This document shows positions 8,482 through 16,901 of a stretch of DNA of 64,000 nucleotides, piece by piece. The DNA is from Streptomyces cathayae (lineage in GTDB: Bacteria > Actinomycetota > Actinomycetes > Streptomycetales > Streptomycetaceae). Within the stretch, counting starts at the first letter, position 1; every line of letters begins with the position of its first letter. The stretch covers positions 1,178,001-1,242,000 of the forward strand of contig NZ_CP121682.1 in the NCBI RefSeq assembly GCF_029760955.1. Reading direction: 5' to 3'. The notes under the pieces were generated by a model. The model was not told the DNA's origin, did not search any database, and saw nothing but the letters and a program-made list of their open reading frames with translations. A program made the translations under genes and the position numbers.

Positions 8482-9440
8482 CGACCGTCAACCGGCTCCG
8501 CCCCCGGCGCTCCTGCCTGGCCGTACCCGGCTCGAACCCGCGCTTCCTGGAGAAGGCCCAGGGCCTCCCCGCCGACCAGGTCTTCCTGGACCTGGAGGAC
8601 GCCTGCGCGCCGCTGGCCAAGCCCGAGGCGCGGCACACCATCGTCAAGTTCCTCAACGAGGGCGACTGGACCGGCAAGACCCGCGTCGTGCGCGTCAACG
8701 ACTGGACCACCGAGTGGACGTACCGGGACGTCGTGACGGTCGTCGAGGGCGCCGGCCAGAACCTCGACTGCATCATGCTGCCGAAGGTCCAGGACGCCCA
8801 GCAGATCGTCGCGCTCGACCTGCTCCTCACCCAGATCGAGAAGACGATGGGCTTCGAGGTCGGCAAGATCGGCATCGAGGCGCAGATCGAGAACGCGCAG
8901 GGCCTGAACAACGTCAACGAGATCGCGCAGGCCTCCCCGCGCGTCGAGACGATCATCTTCGGCCCGGCCGACTTCATGGCGTCCATCAACATGAAGTCGC
9001 TGGTCGTGGGCGAGCAGCCGCCCGGCTACCCGGCGGACGCCTACCACTACATCCTGATGAAGATCCTGATGGCCGCCCGCGCCAACAACCTGCAGGCGAT
9101 CGACGGCCCCTACCTGCAGATCCGCAACGTGGACGGCTACCGCGAGGTCGCGCAGCGCGCCGCCGCCCTCGGCTTCGACGGCAAGTGGGTGCTGCACCCG
9201 GGGCAGGTCGAGGCCTCGAACGAGATCTTCTCGCCCTCCCAGGAGGACTACGACCACGCCGAGCTGATCCTGGACGCGTACGACTACTGCACCTCCGAGG
9301 CGGGCGGCAAGAAGGGCTCCGCGATGCTCGGCGACGAGATGATCGACGAGGCCAGCCGCAAGATGGCCCTGGTCATCTCCGGCAAGGGACGCGCGGCCGG
9401 CATGCAGCGCACCAGCACGTTCGAGATCCCGGAGGCGTGA
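8478..9440 (+). CDS. mcl1: Malyl-CoA / beta-methylmalyl-CoA lyase (HpcH/HpaI family)
   Basis: A 320-residue citrate-lyase-beta type TIM barrel. In the ethylmalonyl-CoA pathway it splits beta-methylmalyl-CoA into glyoxylate and propionyl-CoA and can make or split malyl-CoA. Motifs include RRSCLAVPGSNPRFLEKA, VFLDLEDACAPLAK with acidic metal ligands, IEAQIENAQGLNNVNEIA and FGPADFMASI. The ATG overlaps the mutase stop by four bases, and the MaoC gene follows 5 bases after its stop. The family also contains citramalyl-CoA lyases; genome context decides for Mcl1. Its glyoxylate product is linked, by inference only, to the glycerate kinase gene encoded nearby. Confidence 0.9.
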   Translation: MTTVNRLRPRRSCLAVPGSNPRFLEKAQGLPADQVFLDLEDACAPLAKPEARHTIVKFLNEGDWTGKTRVVRVNDWTTEWTYRDVVTVVEGAGQNLDCIMLPKVQDAQQIVALDLLLTQIEKTMGFEVGKIGIEAQIENAQGLNNVNEIAQASPRVETIIFGPADFMASINMKSLVVGEQPPGYPADAYHYILMKILMAARANNLQAIDGPYLQIRNVDGYREVAQRAAALGFDGKWVLHPGQVEASNEIFSPSQEDYDHAELILDAYDYCTSEAGGKKGSAMLGDEMIDEASRKMALVISGKGRAAGMQRTSTFEIPEA

Positions 9441-9445
9441 CGGCC

Positions 9446-9958
9446 ATGCAGTTCGGACGCACCTACGAGGAGTTCCAGGTCGGCGCGGTGTACAAGCACT
9501 GGCCGGGCAAGACGGTCACCGAGTACGACGACCACCTGTTCTGCCTGCTCACCATGAACCACCACCCGCTCCACATGGACGCCAACTACGCCGAGAAGAC
9601 GACGGACTTCGGCAAGAACGTGGTGGTCGGCAACTACATCTACTCGCTGCTGCTCGGCATGTCCGTCCCGGACGTCTCCGGCAAGGCGATCGCCAACCTG
9701 GAGATCGAGTCGCTCCGGCACGTGGCGCCGACCTTCCACGGCGACACGCTCTACGGCGAGACGACCGTGCTCGACAAGTGGCCGTCGAAGTCGAAGAACG
9801 ACCGCGGCATCGTCCACGTCGAGACCAAGGGCTACAAGCAGGACGGCACCCTCGTCTGCGTCTTCCGCCGCAAGGTGATGGTGCCGACCGAGACGTACAT
9901 CAAGGAGCGCGGCGGCGAGCAGCCGGGCCGCCCGGAACTCAAGCAGCAGGAGAAGTAG
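9446..9958 (+). CDS. MaoC-like hydratase, candidate mesaconyl-CoA hydratase
   Basis: A 170-residue hot-dog fold protein of the MaoC/R-hydratase group. The hydratase helix region reads TMNHHPLHMDANYAEKT, a variant of the usual G-D-x-N-P-x-H motif in which the first Asp is replaced. The second conserved stretch is FGKNVVVGNYIYSLLLGM. In the ethylmalonyl-CoA pathway mesaconyl-CoA must be hydrated to beta-methylmalyl-CoA, and this is the only hydratase in the operon, so that role is the best inference. The classical proteobacterial enzyme is about twice as long, so this may work as a dimer of single hot-dog units. GGAGG overlaps the end of the lyase gene, and the next gene follows after 3 bases. 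Confidence 0.82.
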   Translation: MQFGRTYEEFQVGAVYKHWPGKTVTEYDDHLFCLLTMNHHPLHMDANYAEKTTDFGKNVVVGNYIYSLLLGMSVPDVSGKAIANLEIESLRHVAPTFHGDTLYGETTVLDKWPSKSKNDRGIVHVETKGYKQDGTLVCVFRRKVMVPTETYIKERGGEQPGRPELKQQEK

Positions 9959-9961
9959 GCC

Positions 9962-11203
9962 ATGGCCCGTCTCGCCCAGACCGCCGGTCTGACCGACGTT
10001 CAGCAGGAGATCCTCTCCACCGTCCGCGACTTCGTGGACAAGGAGATCATCCCGGTCGCCACCGAGCTGGAGCACCGCGACGAGTACCCGCAGCAGATCG
10101 TCGACGGCCTGAAGGAACTCGGCCTGTTCGGCCTGATGATTCCCGAGGAGTACGGGGGTCTGGGCGAGTCGCTGCTCACCTACGCGCTGTGCGTGGAGGA
10201 GATCGCCCGCGGCTGGATGTCGGTGTCCGGCATCATCAACACGCACTTCATCGTGGCGTACATGCTCAAGCAGCACGGCACGCAGGAGCAGAAGGACCAC
10301 TTCCTGCCCCGCATGGCGGCCGGCGACATCCGCGGCGCCTTCTCCATGTCGGAGCCGGCCCTGGGCTCGGACGTGTCGGCGATCACCTCGAAGGCGGTCA
10401 AGGACGATGGGGGCCCCTCCCGCTCGAGCGGAGCCGAGAGTGGGGGAGCGTACGTCCTGAACGGCCAGAAGATGTGGCTGACCAACGGCGGTACGTCGTC
10501 CCTGGTGGCCGTTCTGGTCCGCAGTGACGAAGGACACCCCGAGGGAACGGCGCCCCACAAGTCGATGACGACCTTCCTGGTGGAGAAGGAGCCCGGCTTC
10601 GGCGAGGTCCGCCCCGGTCTCACCATCCCCGGCAAGATCGACAAGATGGGCTACAAGGGGGTCGACACCACCGAGCTCATCATGGACGGCCTGCGGATTC
10701 CGGCGGACCGGGTGCTCGGCGGGGTCACCGGCCGCGGTTTTTACCAAATGATGGACGGCGTGGAGGTCGGCCGCGTCAATGTGGCGGCGCGTGGCTGCGG
10801 CGTCGCCCAGCGTGCCTTCGAACTCGGTGTCCGGTACGCCCAGCAGCGTCACACTTTCGGCAAGCAGATCGCCCACCATCAGGCCATTCAGTTCAAGCTC
10901 GCGGAGATGGCCACCAAGGTGGAGGCCGCGCATGCGATGATGGTGAACGCCGCACGCAAAAAGGACTCCGGCGAACGAAACGACCTGGAAGCGGGGATGG
11001 CCAAGTACCTCGCGTCCGAGTACTGCAAGGAGGTCGTCGAGGACGCCTTCCGGATCCACGGCGGGTACGGCTTCTCCAAGGAGTACGAGATCGAGCGCCT
11101 CTACCGGGAGGCCCCGATGCTGCTGATCGGAGAGGGCACCGCCGAGATCCAGAAGATGATCATCGGTCGCAGACTGCTCGAAGAGTACCGGTTCCAGGGC
11201 TGA
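9962..11203 (+). CDS. mcd: Acyl-CoA dehydrogenase, candidate methylsuccinyl-CoA dehydrogenase
   Basis: A 413-residue flavoprotein of the acyl-CoA dehydrogenase family, probably oxidising methylsuccinyl-CoA to mesaconyl-CoA and passing electrons to ETF. It has FSMSEPALGSDVSAITSKA, NGQKMWLTNGG, RHTFGKQIAHHQAIQFKLAEM and the C-terminal IGEGTAEIQ, whose first Glu (about residue 391) is the usual catalytic base position. It is the last gene of the ccr operon. An odd in-frame insert of about 13-14 residues (DGGPSRSSGAESGGA, near 149-162) replaces the short turn expected before YVLNGQKMW. It is encoded by a Streptomyces-type small repeat at 10409-10448, listed separately. Start ATG has AGGAG within the previous gene end. 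Confidence 0.9.
   Translation: MARLAQTAGLTDVQQEILSTVRDFVDKEIIPVATELEHRDEYPQQIVDGLKELGLFGLMIPEEYGGLGESLLTYALCVEEIARGWMSVSGIINTHFIVAYMLKQHGTQEQKDHFLPRMAAGDIRGAFSMSEPALGSDVSAITSKAVKDDGGPSRSSGAESGGAYVLNGQKMWLTNGGTSSLVAVLVRSDEGHPEGTAPHKSMTTFLVEKEPGFGEVRPGLTIPGKIDKMGYKGVDTTELIMDGLRIPADRVLGGVTGRGFYQMMDGVEVGRVNVAARGCGVAQRAFELGVRYAQQRHTFGKQIAHHQAIQFKLAEMATKVEAAHAMMVNAARKKDSGERNDLEAGMAKYLASEYCKEVVEDAFRIHGGYGFSKEYEIERLYREAPMLLIGEGTAEIQKMIIGRRLLEEYRFQG
10409..10448 (+). repeat. Small dispersed repeat inserted in the acyl-CoA dehydrogenase gene
   Basis: A 40-base imperfect palindrome starting GGGGGCCCCTCCCGCTCGAG and ending GCCGAGAGTGGGGGAG. I recognise this from memory as a short repeat scattered through Streptomyces genomes, often inside or between genes. 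Here it keeps the reading frame and adds a Gly/Ser-rich loop. A second element of the same style (CTCCCCCAGCC...GGTGCCCCCAG) is at 47313-47345. Confidence 0.65.
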
Positions 11204-11373
11204 ATGTCCGGATACGGGGCGTTTTCTCGGAATAGTGGATCACGCCCCGTCAGCACCCCCCGGCCTTCGACTCGACTGCCTGGCTTACCCAGTTGTCACC
11301 CGGAGCCGCTACGATCGCCGGAAAGCCGCCGTCCCCCGTCAGTGCGCGGCACTATCCGCTACGAAGGTCATCC

Positions 11374-12030
11374 ATGCCCCACAGCAAAACCTCTGCATCT
11401 CGCGACAGCCTCGCCGGTGTACGCCTCGCGCGCGGAGCGTCGCCGTGGCTTCTGCCGACCGTCGCCACCGCAGCCGTCAGCCTGGTCCGTGCCCGCCGCT
11501 CGGGTGCCGCCAAGGCCGTAGCCGTTCCCGCCACCGCTCTCGCGGCGGGGATGCTGTGGTTCTTCCGCGACCCCGAGCGCGAGATCGCCCGGGGCCGGGT
11601 CATCTCGCCCGCCGACGGTGTGGTGCAGAGCATCATGCCGTGGAAGGACGGCCGGACCCGTGTCGCGATCTTCATGAGCCCGCTCAACGTCCACGTCAAC
11701 CGGGCGCCGCTGGCCGGCACGGTGACGTCGGTCGAGCACGTTCCCGGTGGCTTCGTTCCCGCCTTCAACAAGGAGAGCGAGAACAACGAGCGCGTGGTCT
11801 GGCACTTCGACACCGAGCTCGGTGACATCGAGATGATCCAGATCGCCGGCGCGGTGGCCCGCCGTATCGTCCCCTACCTCCCTGAGGGCACCAAGGTCGA
11901 GCAGGGCGAGCGGATCGGCCTCATCCGGTTCGGCTCCCGGGTGGATCTCTACCTGCCCGAGGGCGTCGAGATCGACGTCGAGGTGGGGCAGAAGACCGTG
12001 GCAGGGGTGACTCGAATTGACCGTGATTGA
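11374..12030 (+). CDS. psd: Phosphatidylserine decarboxylase proenzyme
   Basis: A 218-residue short-type phosphatidylserine decarboxylase that makes phosphatidylethanolamine from phosphatidylserine. Landmarks are WFFRDPERE with following SPADGVVQSI, MSPLNVHVNRAPLAG, and the self-cleavage region IRFGSRVDLYLP, where the Ser after Gly should become the pyruvoyl group. A hydrophobic stretch near residues 30-60 suggests membrane attachment. The start at 11374 is preceded by GAAGG; conserved sequence begins soon after. It lies 170 bases after the ccr operon and overlaps the synthase gene pssA by 14 bases, so both steps of the pathway are translated together. Confidence 0.92.
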   Translation: MPHSKTSASRDSLAGVRLARGASPWLLPTVATAAVSLVRARRSGAAKAVAVPATALAAGMLWFFRDPEREIARGRVISPADGVVQSIMPWKDGRTRVAIFMSPLNVHVNRAPLAGTVTSVEHVPGGFVPAFNKESENNERVVWHFDTELGDIEMIQIAGAVARRIVPYLPEGTKVEQGERIGLIRFGSRVDLYLPEGVEIDVEVGQKTVAGVTRIDRD

Positions 12031-12868
12031 TCCTGAGACACAGGCCGGCTGGGTGCCCGACGTCGACGAGGAGGACGACGAGGAGGAGATGCCTCTCTCG
12101 CTCCGCCTGTCGATAGCGGACACCCTCACCCTCGGCAACGCCACCTGCGGCTTCATGGCCGTGTACTTCACCACCACCGGCATCCTGATCCCGCACCTCA
12201 CGGGCAGCCAGGAGTCCGGCATGGCCCGCCACAGCGCGGCCACCGCCGTGATCCTGATGCTGTGCGCGGCCGTCTTCGACCTGTTCGACGGTCTGGTGGC
12301 CCGGAAGCTGCGCTCCTCCCCGATGGGCGCGGAACTGGACAACCTCTCGGACCTGATCAGCTTCGGTCTGGCACCGGCGTACTTCGTCCTGGTGTACGGC
12401 ATGGTCGCGGACGACGCGCACCAGAGAGTGGCCGCGGTCGGCGCGATCGTGGTGCTGCTGGCGGTGGTGCTGAGGCTGGCGAGGTTCTCCTGCGTCACGG
12501 TCAAGGACGGCACCTTCCAGGGCATGCCGTCGCCGTTCGGCGCGCTGACCGTCGTCTCGATCGTGCTGCTGGAGCTGCCGTTCGTGGCGACGGTACTGGC
12601 GATCCTGGGCACCGCCTGGCTGATGGTGAGCCGGGTCGAGTACCCGAAGCCGCGGGGCCCCCTCGCGGTGGCGATGCTGGCCTGGATCGTGCTGAGCATG
12701 GGGATGCTGACGGCCTGGGCCTTCGACGCCCCCAGCGGCCAGCTGCTGCTGCAGACGGGGTGCGCGCTGCAGGTGGTGATGGGCGCGGTGATCCCGTTGT
12801 TCGCCACGGCCCGCCGGGTGAACAACTTCCGTGGCAACCGCCGCGAGGCGCGGGCCGCGCAGTCGTGA
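12017..12868 (+). CDS. pssA: CDP-diacylglycerol-serine O-phosphatidyltransferase
   Basis: A 283-residue integral membrane CDP-alcohol phosphatidyltransferase that forms phosphatidylserine from CDP-diacylglycerol and serine. The family motif D-G-x2-A-R-x8-G-x3-D-x3-D is complete in DGLVARKLRSSPMGAELDNL and the following SD. Six or more hydrophobic helices are visible, after an acidic N-terminus with a Glu/Asp run (VDEEDDEEE). The start is TTG at 12017, with AGGGG 9 bases upstream inside psd; GTG 12023 is possible. The overlap with psd shows an operon. A strong terminator follows. Confidence 0.92.
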   Translation: MTVIDPETQAGWVPDVDEEDDEEEMPLSLRLSIADTLTLGNATCGFMAVYFTTTGILIPHLTGSQESGMARHSAATAVILMLCAAVFDLFDGLVARKLRSSPMGAELDNLSDLISFGLAPAYFVLVYGMVADDAHQRVAAVGAIVVLLAVVLRLARFSCVTVKDGTFQGMPSPFGALTVVSIVLLELPFVATVLAILGTAWLMVSRVEYPKPRGPLAVAMLAWIVLSMGMLTAWAFDAPSGQLLLQTGCALQVVMGAVIPLFATARRVNNFRGNRREARAAQS

Positions 12869-12875
12869 CGGCACC

Positions 12876-12920
12876 GCGAAGGGCCCCGAACCGTTCCCCG
12901 GTTCGGGGCCCTTCGCTTTT
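12876..12920. terminator. Long hairpin terminator between pssA and the glycerate kinase gene
   Basis: A perfect 17-bp stem, GCGAAGGGCCCCGAACC at 12876-12892 and its complement at 12900-12916, with a short loop and TTTT at 12917-12920. It separates two convergent genes and is probably bidirectional. Confidence 0.9.
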
Positions 12921-12938
12921 CGGCGCGGCCGGGCGGCC

Positions 12939-14120
12939 TCAGCTCAGGAAGTCCCGGGCGATCCGCTCCGCGGTCCGTTCCAGGATCGGCCCCGCCTGCG
13001 CGATGCACGTCGCCACGTCCGGCTCGAGATCCGTCAGCGCGTACGCCCGTCGGATCCCCGCCCGCCCCAGCACCTCCGGCGGCAGGGTGAGCCGCCCGCA
13101 CACCGCGACGACCTCCTTGCCGGCGGCGCGTGCCGCGGCGGCGACCCCCGCCGGGGCCTTGCCGTGCAGGGTCTGCTCGTCCAGCGAGCCCTCACCGGTG
13201 ATCACCAGGTCGGCCCGCTCCAGCGCGGGCGCGAAACCGAGGACGTCCAGCATCACCTCGATACCGGGCCGGAACCCGGCCCCGAGGAGCAGCGCGCCGA
13301 ACCCGATGCCGCCGGCCGCGCCCGCGCCCGCCGAACCGGCGAGTTCCGCGGCGGTCTTCACCCCGGCCGACTCCTCCAGCACCCGCACGAAGTGCCCGAG
13401 CGCCGCGTCCAGCCGCTCCACGTCCTGCGGCGAGGCACCCTTCTGCGGCCCGTAGACCGCCGGGGCGCCCTTCGGCCCGGTCAGCGGGTTGTCGACGTCG
13501 CTGGCGAGCACGAACCCGACCCGGCCCAGACGCGGGTCCAGGCCCGACAGATCGGCCGAGGCCAGCTCGGCGAGGCCGCCGCCGCCCGGCGCCACCGGCT
13601 CACCGCCGGCCTTCAGGAAGCGGGCGCCCAGCGCGGCCAGCATGCCGGCACCGCCGTCCGTGGTGGCGCTGCCGCCGACCCCGAACACCAGGGTGCGCGC
13701 GCCCGCGTCCAGCGCGGCCCGCAGCAGCTCGCCGGACCCGTACGTGGACGCCGTCAGCGGTGCGAGCACGCCGTCCGGAAGCCGCTGGAGCCCGCTGGCC
13801 TCCGCCATCTCCACCACGGCGGTGTCGCCGCGCAGCGCGAACACCGCCGTCACCTCGTCGCCGACGGGGCCGGTGACCCGTACCTCCCGCCGGTCGAAGC
13901 CGGCCGCGATCGCCGCCGCCACCGTGCCGTCACCGCCGTCGGCCACGGGCAGCGCCTCGACCTCGAGGCCGGGCACCACCCGGCGCAGCCCGGCCGTCAC
14001 CCGCTCGGCGACCTGCACGGCCGTCAGCGACCCCTTGAACTTGTCCGCGGCGACGAGCACCCGCCGCGCTGGCTGTGCCGGCTGTGCCGATCGAGTACCG
14101 CTCACTGCAGCGTCCGCCAC
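12939..14120 (-). CDS. Glycerate kinase
   Basis: A 393-residue glycerate 2-kinase (GlxK/GarK family), phosphorylating D-glycerate with ATP. Family signatures are ADKFKGSLTAVQVAERV near the N-terminus, PVADGGDGTV, GVGGSATTDGGAGMLAALG, ASDVDNPLTGPKGA and ITGEGSLDEQTLHGKAP near residue 310. The first 20 residues are a variable extension, so a later start is possible. It is monocistronic, convergent with pssA and divergent from the ADP-ribosylglycohydrolase. The glyoxylate made by the nearby lyase could be turned into glycerate and enter central metabolism here, a suggestion from proximity only. Confidence 0.92.
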   Translation of the reverse strand: MADAAVSGTRSAQPAQPARRVLVAADKFKGSLTAVQVAERVTAGLRRVVPGLEVEALPVADGGDGTVAAAIAAGFDRREVRVTGPVGDEVTAVFALRGDTAVVEMAEASGLQRLPDGVLAPLTASTYGSGELLRAALDAGARTLVFGVGGSATTDGGAGMLAALGARFLKAGGEPVAPGGGGLAELASADLSGLDPRLGRVGFVLASDVDNPLTGPKGAPAVYGPQKGASPQDVERLDAALGHFVRVLEESAGVKTAAELAGSAGAGAAGGIGFGALLLGAGFRPGIEVMLDVLGFAPALERADLVITGEGSLDEQTLHGKAPAGVAAAARAAGKEVVAVCGRLTLPPEVLGRAGIRRAYALTDLEPDVATCIAQAGPILERTAERIARDFLS

Positions 14121-14318
14121 TTTCGCAATCCCCTTGCTCTCCGAATCCCGTACACGGGTCGGGGCCGGTCGCGCGCCCCTGCGACCCTAACCGGCGGGCA
14201 CCCGCGGCGTCGCCCCCCGGACCGGCGGACACCCGGCCGGGAGGGCACGGTCGGGAAGCCCAGCCGGGAAGCCCAGCCGGGAAGCGCAGTCGGGGCCGGA
14301 ATCGGGTACACCGGACCC

Positions 14319-15392
14319 ATGACCGCTGTGGAGACGGAACCGGAGCTCGCCGACCGCGTCCTCGGGGGCTGGCTGGGCCGGATCGCGGGCAACATGCTGG
14401 GCAAGCCGGTCGAGCAGGGCGAGGTGTGGACCCGTGAGCGCATCGACCGCTACCTGCGCCGGGCGGCGGCCCTCCCCCTCGACGACTACCTGCCCGGGCC
14501 GCTCACCGAGGGCGACCGCCGTGACCTGCGCCCCGAGTGGCGGTCCTGCGTCCGCGGCCGCGTCCACGGCAGCTGCCGGGACGACGACGTCGACTACGCG
14601 ATCCTCGGCCTGCACCTGCTGGAGACCCACGGCTTCGGCTTCAGCACCGAGCAGGTGGGCGACCTGTGGCTGTCGCGGCTGCCGTACCTGCAGACGTTCA
14701 CCGCGGAACGCGCGGCGTACCGGAACCTCGCGAACGGCCGCAGGCCGCCGCTGACGGCCACCTACGACAACCCGTACCAGGAGTGGATCGGCGCCCTGAT
14801 CCGCGCCGACATCCACGGCTGGACGTCCCCCGGCGCGCCGCGCCGCGCGGCCTCGCTGGCCCGCCGGGACGCGGTGCTGTCGCACACCGGCAACGGGGTC
14901 TACGGCGCGATGTGGGCGGCGGCGCTGATCTCGGCGGCGTTCACGGCGCCCACGGTGCGCCGCGCCGTGGACGAGGCGCTGGCGGTGATCCCGGCGGGCT
15001 GCCGCCTGGCCCGCACCGTGCGCAGGGTGTGCGCCCTGCACGACACCGGGCTGGCCTGGGAGGAGACGCTCGCCACCGTCGAGGAGGAGACGGCGGGCCT
15101 CGGCTGGATCCACACCGTCCCGAACGCCGCCGTCCTCACCGCCGGCCTGCTGTACGGCGACGGCGACTTCACCCGCACCATCGCCCTGACCGTCCGCGGC
15201 GGCCTGGACACCGACTCCAACGGGGCGACGGCGGGCTCGGTGGCCGGCGTCCGGTGCGGTGCGCCGGCCGTCCCGGAGCAGTGGAAGGACCCGCTCCGGG
15301 ACACGGTGCGCAGCGCGGTCCTCGGCTTCGACGGGGCGCGCATCAGCGAGCTGGCGGAGCGCACCCTGCGGCTGGCCCGGACGGCGGCCTGA
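14319..15392 (+). CDS. ADP-ribosylglycohydrolase family protein
   Basis: A 357-residue all-helical ARH/DraG-type hydrolase, removing or degrading ADP-ribose groups with two metal ions. The N-terminal LGGWLGRIAGNMLGKPVE and the metal-binding C-terminal segment RGGLDTDSNGATAGSVAG, with its D-T-D-S core, are clear; DDDVDYAILGLHLLE gives the other acidic ligands. The family also includes crystallins and enzymes acting on O-acetyl-ADP-ribose or ADP-ribosyl-arginine. It starts a run of three ADP-ribose related genes on one strand (this, a Nudix hydrolase, a sirtuin). A hairpin follows. The substrate is not decidable from sequence. Confidence 0.88.
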   Translation: MTAVETEPELADRVLGGWLGRIAGNMLGKPVEQGEVWTRERIDRYLRRAAALPLDDYLPGPLTEGDRRDLRPEWRSCVRGRVHGSCRDDDVDYAILGLHLLETHGFGFSTEQVGDLWLSRLPYLQTFTAERAAYRNLANGRRPPLTATYDNPYQEWIGALIRADIHGWTSPGAPRRAASLARRDAVLSHTGNGVYGAMWAAALISAAFTAPTVRRAVDEALAVIPAGCRLARTVRRVCALHDTGLAWEETLATVEEETAGLGWIHTVPNAAVLTAGLLYGDGDFTRTIALTVRGGLDTDSNGATAGSVAGVRCGAPAVPEQWKDPLRDTVRSAVLGFDGARISELAERTLRLARTAA

Positions 15393-15410
15393 TCCCGGCT
15401 CCGAAAGAGC

Positions 15411-15447
15411 GGGACACGGGCGGTGCGGCCGGCGGCTCCCGTGTCCC
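15411..15447 (+). terminator. Hairpin after the ADP-ribosylglycohydrolase gene
   Basis: A perfect 10-bp stem GGGACACGGG / CCCGTGTCCC (15411-15420 and 15438-15447) with a 17-base GC loop, 18 bases after the stop. No T run is present. It suggests that the Nudix gene has its own promoter in the remaining 140 bases. Confidence 0.55.
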
Positions 15448-15585
15448 ATGCGGCTCGTGCGGCTCGTGCGCCCCGGCGCGTGCGCCGTCCGGTGCCGGTG
15501 CCGGGACCGGGGTGTGCTGCCGTGCGCCCGGGTCGGGCCGCTCCGTCGCCACGGTGGCGTCCCCCGGCGCCATTACCCTGCCGGT

Positions 15586-16089
15586 ATGACCACCACGCAG
15601 GACGCTCAGGACTTCGCCGCCTACCTCGCCTCGCTCCCCCGGATCTTCGCCGGCGCGGCCGCCCTCTTCCGGGACGGTGAGGGCCGGGTGCTGCTCGTCG
15701 AGCCGAACTACCGGGAGGGGTGGACACTGCCCGGCGGCACGATCGAGTCGGACGACGGGGAGACCCCCCGGCAGGGCGCGCGGCGCGAGACGGCCGAGGA
15801 GATCGGGCTCGACCGGCCGCTCGGGCGGCTGCTCGCGGTGGACTGGGTGCAGTGGCCCGGACAGCCCCCGATGGCGGCGTACCTGTACGACGGCGGGGTG
15901 CTCGACGCGGACGACCTCGCGGCGATCCGGTTGCAGGAGGAGGAGCTGCTCTCCTGGCGGCTCGTGCCGCGCGAGGAACTGGCCGAGTATCTCCAGGGTG
16001 CCCTGGGGCGCCGAGTGTCGGCCGCCCTGGACGTCCTCGCCGACGGCTCGGGCACGGCGGAGCTGGAGAACGGGCACCGGATGAACTGA
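15586..16089 (+). CDS. Nudix hydrolase
   Basis: A 167-residue Nudix-fold pyrophosphatase. The Nudix box reads GGTIESDDGETPRQGARR followed by ETAEEIGL. The catalytic REUXEEXGU part is perfect, but the first loop is two residues longer than the standard G-x5-E. Members split nucleoside diphosphates linked to another group, such as ADP-ribose, NADH or oxidised nucleotides; substrate cannot be read here. Its place between an ADP-ribosylglycohydrolase and a sirtuin makes an ADP-ribose-type substrate attractive. Start ATG 15586 is chosen because similarity begins just after; the frame is open further upstream. The sirtuin starts 73 bases later. Confidence 0.88.
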   Translation: MTTTQDAQDFAAYLASLPRIFAGAAALFRDGEGRVLLVEPNYREGWTLPGGTIESDDGETPRQGARRETAEEIGLDRPLGRLLAVDWVQWPGQPPMAAYLYDGGVLDADDLAAIRLQEEELLSWRLVPREELAEYLQGALGRRVSAALDVLADGSGTAELENGHRMN

Positions 16090-16162
16090 CCTGTGCCCGC
16101 CCGTCGCCCCGCCCGCCGATATCCGCTCGCCGTGACGGACGGCGGCCCCTACCCTCGGCTGC

Positions 16163-16888
16163 ATGAGCAAGCCCCTCGTCGCCCTTCTCAGCGGTGCCGG
16201 CGTCAGCACCGACTCCGGGATCCCCGACTACCGAGGCCCGAACGGGCTGTGGCGGCGGGATCCGGAGGCCGAGAAGCTCGTGACGTACGCGTACTACATG
16301 GGCGACCCGGACATCCGCCGCCGGTCCTGGCAGATGCGGCGCAAGAACCGCGCGCTCGCGGCCGAGCCGAACGCCGCGCACCGGGCCGTGGCCGAGCTGG
16401 AGCGGTCCGGGGTGCCGGTGCGGGTGATCACGCAGAACGTGGACGGGCTGCACCAGCTCGCCGGCATGCCGGCCCGCAAGGTGCTCGAGCTGCACGGCAC
16501 GGTACGCGGTGTGGTGTGCACTCACTGCCATGCCCGAAGCCCCATGGAGGACGCGCTCGCCCGGGTCGAGGCCGGCGAGGAGGACCCGCCGTGCCTGGTG
16601 TGCGGCGGGATCCTCAAGTCGGCGACGGTGATGTTCGGCGAGCGGCTCGACCCCGTGGTGCTCGGCGACGCACTCGCGATCAGCAAGGCCTGCACCGTCT
16701 TCATCGCCGTCGGCACCAGCCTCCAGGTCCATCCCGCCGCCGGCCTCGCGGGCGTCGCCGCCGACCACGGCGCCCGGCTCGTCATCGTCAACGCCGAGCC
16801 GACGCCCTACGACGACCGCGCCGACGAGATCATCCGGGAGCCGATCGGCACGGCCCTGCCCGCGCTGCTCGGCCGGATCGCGGCCTAG
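16163..16888 (+). CDS. NAD-dependent protein deacylase (sirtuin)
   Basis: A 241-residue class III deacylase that removes acyl groups from lysine using NAD and releases O-acyl-ADP-ribose and nicotinamide. All signatures are present: SGAGVSTDSGIPDYRGPNGLW (NAD loop, broken here as GAGVS and GIPDYRG), TQNVDGLH, the catalytic His in ELHGTVRGVVC, a zinc site C-x2-C (CTHC) and C-x2-C (CLVC), and VGTSLQVHP. It resembles the second S. coelicolor sirtuin (SCO6464, from memory). Acyl-CoA synthetases and the CoA pathways upstream are typical deacylation targets. It ends 13 bases from the convergent ogt stop. Confidence 0.94.
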   Translation: MSKPLVALLSGAGVSTDSGIPDYRGPNGLWRRDPEAEKLVTYAYYMGDPDIRRRSWQMRRKNRALAAEPNAAHRAVAELERSGVPVRVITQNVDGLHQLAGMPARKVLELHGTVRGVVCTHCHARSPMEDALARVEAGEEDPPCLVCGGILKSATVMFGERLDPVVLGDALAISKACTVFIAVGTSLQVHPAAGLAGVAADHGARLVIVNAEPTPYDDRADEIIREPIGTALPALLGRIAA

Positions 16889-16901
16889 CCCGGATCGCCG
16901 C

